From Talpa occidentalis (Eukaryota > Chordata > Mammalia > Eulipotyphla > Talpidae): a DNA stretch of 64,000 nucleotides. Within the stretch, counting starts at the first letter, position 1. Each line of letters begins with the position of its first letter. The translations under genes and the position numbers were made by a program. The notes under the pieces were generated by a model that saw nothing but the letters and a program-made list of their open reading frames with translations, searched no databases and had not been told where the DNA came from. The stretch spans positions 88,888,678 through 88,952,677 of the forward strand of contig NW_023602073.1 in NCBI RefSeq assembly GCF_014898055.3, read 5' to 3'. Below are positions 59,424 to 64,000 of the stretch, piece after piece.

Positions 59424-61178
59424 CTTAAGGTATTCTCTGATAGAATTCAGGGGAACTAAGTGAGGTCAGAAAACAGACACTTCATCCCAGGGCAGCACTG
59501 AAGGGAGTTCCTACGAAAACAGCTTTGCAACAGTCTGAAATAGCAGTAGGTGCAGAGTGGAGCAGGCAGATGAGTGGCTAGAATGTGGCTAGAGCCTCAG
59601 AAGTGACGTCTTCAGGAAAATGACAAGGGACTCGGCACTAGATGGTGTGATGAAAACTTTGGGGAAAAGCATGATATAAAATACGATGGAAAAAGAGAAA
59701 AGAATGAAAGGTGAATAAACCTAGTCTAAAGAGCAAAAGGAAAATAATATCCCACTTTAACTGATAAGAAAAAGGAGAATCCGTTTCCTTGATTTTAGGA
59801 TCACTTTTATAATTGATTTAGGAGTCATGACGTTGAAAGGAAAGAAACCATCACGTTGCTTGGCCTGACGTGGTACAATATTTATATAAACATAAAAATG
59901 TACACACTTTTTTGATTTTCATTTTTAATAGTAAATCTATGCATCTACAATGGGTGAAGTTTATAAAACTCGGTTGAGTTTTAGGACAAATTATAACTGT
60001 CTTCATCAGATAAATGAAAAACTTGAAAGTGTAAAGTTTGGAGGTGGGAGTGGAGGAAGAAGGGAGGATGAGATTAGTGTTAGTATCTTACAAAGATTAA
60101 AATCAGGAAATATTGTCAGTTGATTGAATGACGATAACCATTAGCAGGGCTGAAGAAAGTGCTACAGATGTCAAATTTCAGGAAGATAATATAGACAAGG
60201 CTAATAATATAATTGAACTAATCTAGCTTTCTTATCAGTGAAATAAATAACAAATAGAGATGTAAATACTGGAGTTAATGATCAGAAATTTAAAAAAATT
60301 CAAAAAAGAGAGGACCTGTAGGTGGGGAGTGATAAGGCTGGAGATTGTTGAAGCAATTTGATTTTTCATTGTATGTACTGCTATCACTAGCAAAATTTTC
60401 TCCAGGAGGTAGAGTAACAGAGATATAAAATAGAGAAAAAGATTAAGAATAATAGACTAATATCAGTCTAATGGAGTTTGCATGGGCATCAAAGGAAGGC
60501 TACCCAATAGATGGCTTTTAAATAAGTTCTTGTAATTTACAAGACACTAAAGCTACTTCCACTGGTTAAATCTGGCCCACTACCTGATTTCTACTGGCAT
60601 ACAGCATTTTTTATTTATGTATTATCCGTGGTTGCTTTCATGCTACAGCATAATCAAGTCACTGTACTGGAGACAGTGTGGTTCACAAAGTACATACTAC
60701 TTGGCTCTTTGTAGAAACTGTTCTCCTGCTCTAGAGAAATGCAGATGAAATGAAAAAAATTAATTTGATTAGTGAAAGGTAAAGCAAACCAGGATCCCCT
60801 CAAAAGGAAGACAGAATACTATACAGGAAATATAAAGTATGATTAAAGGACTATGCACACACATATTAATAATAGTATGTGTGGGTCAAATTCCTTTGTT
60901 TAAATTGGAAAAAAATATCCTATGGCACTTTTTAGAAGAAACTCATTTGGGATGGTGTGCCACAGAGACATGGAAAAGAGTGAAATGTACTAGCAAGATG
61001 TCTCCTAATGTAGAGGGAAACATCAGGAATCTTTTCCCTTCCAGACAACATCAACATGGGTAGAATCTGATGTAGTTATTTGGAACTAGGAGTCTATTGA
61101 AGGTGTCCAGGATTTTATTTAATTCATTAATTGATGGGGGTTGGTAAAATGCAGCAAATGATTTAAAGGAAAATCCAA
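59424..61178. other. Unclassified noncoding stretch
   Basis: No gene or repeat family is identified. The frame 60839-61063 has no recognisable domain. Confidence 0.35.
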
Positions 61179-61191
61179 AGAGAAACAAACA

Positions 61192-61495
61192 ATTTTTTTT
61201 TATAGAGGCATGTTTTATTATTTGTTTGTTTGTTTTTATTTATACATGCACTGGGTAGTACAGTCAGAAGCACGGGAGGGTGAGAGAATTCACCAGAGCC
61301 AGAGCGGGGAGCAGAGCAGGCAGAAGGACCAAAGTACACTGCTGAGGGGAGCAGCGGGTGTGGCAGGAGAGGTCTGAGCACCATGTGGGACCCTTCTCTG
61401 GTGGCCGGGGAATAGCCGGGGATTGAACCGGCGCCGCAGAGGCCACGGGCAGCTTCGCAACCCAGCGCTCAACCGCTGCGCCACCCGGGAGGCCC
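61192..61495 (-). mobile_element. tRNA-derived SINE, 'CATGCCTCTAT' tail subfamily, minus strand
   Basis: TTTTTTTTATAGAGGCATG (the reverse of the subfamily tail) opens it, and GCTGCGCCACCCGGGAGGCCC closes it with box A intact; box B reads GATTGAACCGG in reverse. The 13-bp duplication AGAGAAACAAACA lies at 61179-61191 and 61496-61508. Full length and young. Confidence 0.96.
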
Positions 61496-61864
61496 AGAGA
61501 AACAAACATATAGATAATATTGACAAATGGATCCACACTGGCAAAATTAGTGTCCGTGTGGTAACTGTTGCATTCTTCTGGACACTATTTTCCATTTCTG
61601 TAAACAAGATTCAAGTGCATTTATACTCAGTTTTCTGTAACTTAAAGAATTGTAAAATAGCTCAAGGACCATGCAAGGCTGAAATAACCCTGGAGGGTAC
61701 AGTAGACCAAATATCAGTATGTTTCTCTCCTTATACTAATGGACACCACTCCTCCCCTACTGCTGCCTTAAGAGAATATGAGCGTTCAAAGGTAGAAATT
61801 TGGCCTAGCTGAAATAATCAACACTGCAAAGGTTAAGAGGCACTTGAAGTTGGGGTGGGAGTGG

Positions 61865-62350
61865 TGGACTTTAGAAGGCAGAATAATGGCCCCTCAAAGA
61901 TGTCCATATCATCCCATCCCCACGTCCATGTCCTAATCTCCAGAACCTGTGACTATGTTACATTATATAGCAAAAGAGAATTAAGATAGCAGATGAAGTT
62001 AAGATTGCTAGTTACAGGAACTTAAAATAAGGAGATTGCTTTGGATTACCAGATCCAGGTATCCTTATATGTGGAAGAGGGAGCCAGAGGAAGGCAGTAC
62101 AGAGGACAGGATCAGAACTCCACCCACTCTTTTGGTTTTGAAGATGGAACGTGACCAATTGCTGAGGAATGTAGGTGGGTCTATACACTGGAAACAAGCA
62201 AACAAACAAAAAAAAGGATTTTCCCCAAGAGTTCTTCAGAAAGGAATGCAGCTCTGCTCATTTCTCGATTTTTAACCAAGTGAGAACCACTTTGGACTTT
62301 TGAACTAATACATCTGTAAGATAATTAATTTGTCTTGTATTAAGCCCCTA
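61865..62350 (+). mobile_element. MaLR-type LTR remnant
   Basis: GGCAGAATAATGGCCCCTCAAAGATGTCCATATC, CTAATCTCCAGAACCTGTGACTATGTTACATTATATAGCAAAAG and, at the 3' side, GGAATGCAGCTCTGC..GACTTTTGAACTAATACATCTGTAAGATAATTAATTTG follow an MLT1/MaLR-type LTR. Solo and diverged, with an internal deletion or small insertion around 62190-62215. Confidence 0.75.
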
Positions 62351-62365
62351 ACTTTCTTTCTTTAC

Positions 62366-62392
62366 CATTTTTTTTTTTTTTTTTTTTTTTTT
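62366..62392. repeat. Poly(T) tract
   Basis: An uninterrupted run of about 27 T. No retroelement body is recognisable beside it on either side, so its origin is unclear. Confidence 0.85.
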
Positions 62393-64000
62393 ACTTATAA
62401 GGATCTTGTGATTACAATGGGGTCATGGATAATCCAGTAAAATCTCATTTTAAAAAACTTTTATCACATCTGCAAAGTCCCTTCTCTCTTGTAAGTTAAC
62501 ATATTTGAAAATTCTGAATATATGGACATTTCTGTGGGACCTTTATTCAGCCTTTAACAGAACTTCTAACTCTATCTCAACCTTTTTTTTCCTTATGTTG
62601 TTGTGCCTTTCCATTTATTTAACATTTTAAGAGAGCTCAGTCTTTCAATGCACTAATTTGATCTTTTGTTATATTCACTCTGTTATAAAGCTAACCAGTT
62701 TTTAATCTCATTAACAATGTTTTTGTCTTCAAGAACTCTAACTTGCGCATAGCTTGTGTGAACACAATCCCAGTATCTCTGAAAGTGCAAATTATACTTA
62801 TTTTAATGTTTTATTCTATTTGCTATATTCTTTTTTCCCTTGAAAGATAATTATTGTCTTTGTTGGAATTTGTTTCCTCTGCTGTAGGCTTTTCTCAGAT
62901 ATTTGATGACTTCATTTCCAGATTACAATTTAGACAAATGTTTAGATAACATAGTATTTATGTGTAGGGTGGGTTTTTTTTCCCTAGTAAATGAGGCTTT
63001 TCATTTCCGTGGTTGGATACCAGTTCTGCTTTCAGAAGAGCTGGTGGTTGTCAGAAGAGTAGGAGAGAGGAGGCTGACAGGGGAGATGGGCTTTTGTAGG
63101 CTGTGCAGTAGAGTACAGAGTTAAAAGGAAGGCTCTAAAACCAGATCAACTGGGGTGAAATCCTGGCTCTGCTATCTACAGCTACGTGATTTTGGAAAAT
63201 TCACCTAATTTCTCTGTTCTCTAAAATTGTGATGAGAACACCTATGTCATAGAGTTGTTATAAGGATTAATCTATCAGTACATATAAAACTCTAAAAACG
63301 GCGCCTGACATATAGTAGGAATTTGATACATGTTAACTACTGTCTGCAGCAATATTCAGCATTGTGGACATGTGTACTTGTGGTTTGGTTTTTGGGCAAA
63401 TGTTGGAGTTGCTTGTCCTATCCCTGCCAGCTACCTATAATCTGCTGCTTCTCTTGGTGCACATGGCCTCTGACCTTGAGATTTCTCACTGGGAAAATTC
63501 CTCTCTCATCTTTGGTTTCCTTCCATTGCCATTTTCCACTTAAAATTTTGATTTATAGCCTTTCATAAATTTTCTTTCCATGTAATGTATAATATATAGC
63601 AACCTGCACATGAAATTCCCTCCCTTTCTTTCAAACAGAAACATTTATGTGTAACCTTTTTTCAATTGTATTTTAGACATGTTTTCATATGAAAATGCAT
63701 AAGATAACTTTTAAGAAAAAGAAATACAAATAATTTTAAAAAGGTATAGGACAATAGGTTGGAATTTGGGACAAAATAAAGCTAATAAAATATCATATAT
63801 AAAAATGTCTTCAGTTAGCCAGAGGGTGATTAATTTGATTTTATAACCTAAAAGAATTCTTAAAGAAAGTGGACTAAATTAATATTTTTAAGTCTTCCCT
63901 TTGTCCTCCATCTCATTGAGTTGAAAGAATGTGTTTAAACAAATGAACACATAGCAACTTGGGAAGGCCAACAAGAACCCATGTGTAGGGCCGGGCAGGA
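62393..64000. other. Noncoding stretch with one MIR remnant
   Basis: About 63130-63330 (CTCTAAAACCAGATCAACTGGGGTGAAATCCTGGCTCTGCTATC..CGCCTGACATATAGTAGG) is a good plus-strand MIR. The rest is AT-rich without a recognised gene, and the window ends in unclassified sequence. Confidence 0.5.

Noticed and set aside
1..64000. A CRISPR array, operon, viral genome or other unusual gene system
   Set aside because: No regular spaced repeats, no dense coding and no intact retroviral genes were seen; the DNA has the composition and repeats of mammalian intergenic or intronic sequence.

Overview
This is mammalian nuclear DNA, AT-rich and almost free of genes. About a third to a half of it is interspersed repeats that I can place by eye. 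The organism is a placental mammal: there are MIR, L2, MLT1-type MaLR LTRs, MER5-type DNA elements and several ages of L1. The lineage-specific repeat is a tRNA-derived SINE of about 260-315 bp, present in 11 copies, with an (AAAT)n tail. It is not Alu, B1/B2, SINEC, horse ERE, ruminant/cetacean CHR or VES as I know them. A bat or another laurasiatherian is my weak guess.

Genes. The only convincing coding piece is a 15-bp first coding exon on the minus strand (11162 down to 11148). It encodes MPKRK and runs directly into a consensus GTAAGT donor inside a CpG island (about 10230-11460). MPKRK followed by a splice junction is the exon-1 signature of the HMGN nucleosome-binding proteins. I see no exons 2-6 in the 11 kb downstream (1-11147), which favours a long-intron member such as HMGN3, but HMGN5 cannot be excluded. 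So 1-11147 would be intron 1 or later introns, 11163-11460 the 5'UTR and promoter, and 11460-64000 an upstream gene-poor tract. All longer open frames in the window lie in repeats or look like chance.

Layout. 1-11147: ancient MIR/L2, an old L1 (5380-7050) and one SINE. 11460-22100: SINEs, MER5-like and MLT1 remnants. 22100-30130: L1 3' ends carrying an LTR and SINEs, plus an internally deleted L1 insertion. 31985-41340: L1 3' ends, a GT-rich minisatellite, a solo LTR, an old L1 and MER5/MIR. 42457-44666: a four-level nest of solo LTRs, each level marked by its own target duplication. 44940-50770: LTR relatives in a long old L1. 52160-64000: an old L1 with a younger L1 inside it, MaLR remnants and two SINEs.

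I found no tRNA, rRNA, CRISPR or operon-like system, as expected for this kind of DNA. The most notable structures are the four-deep LTR nest, the L1 copy joining a 5' end to an ORF2 tail, and the HMGN promoter with its two-part CpG island.
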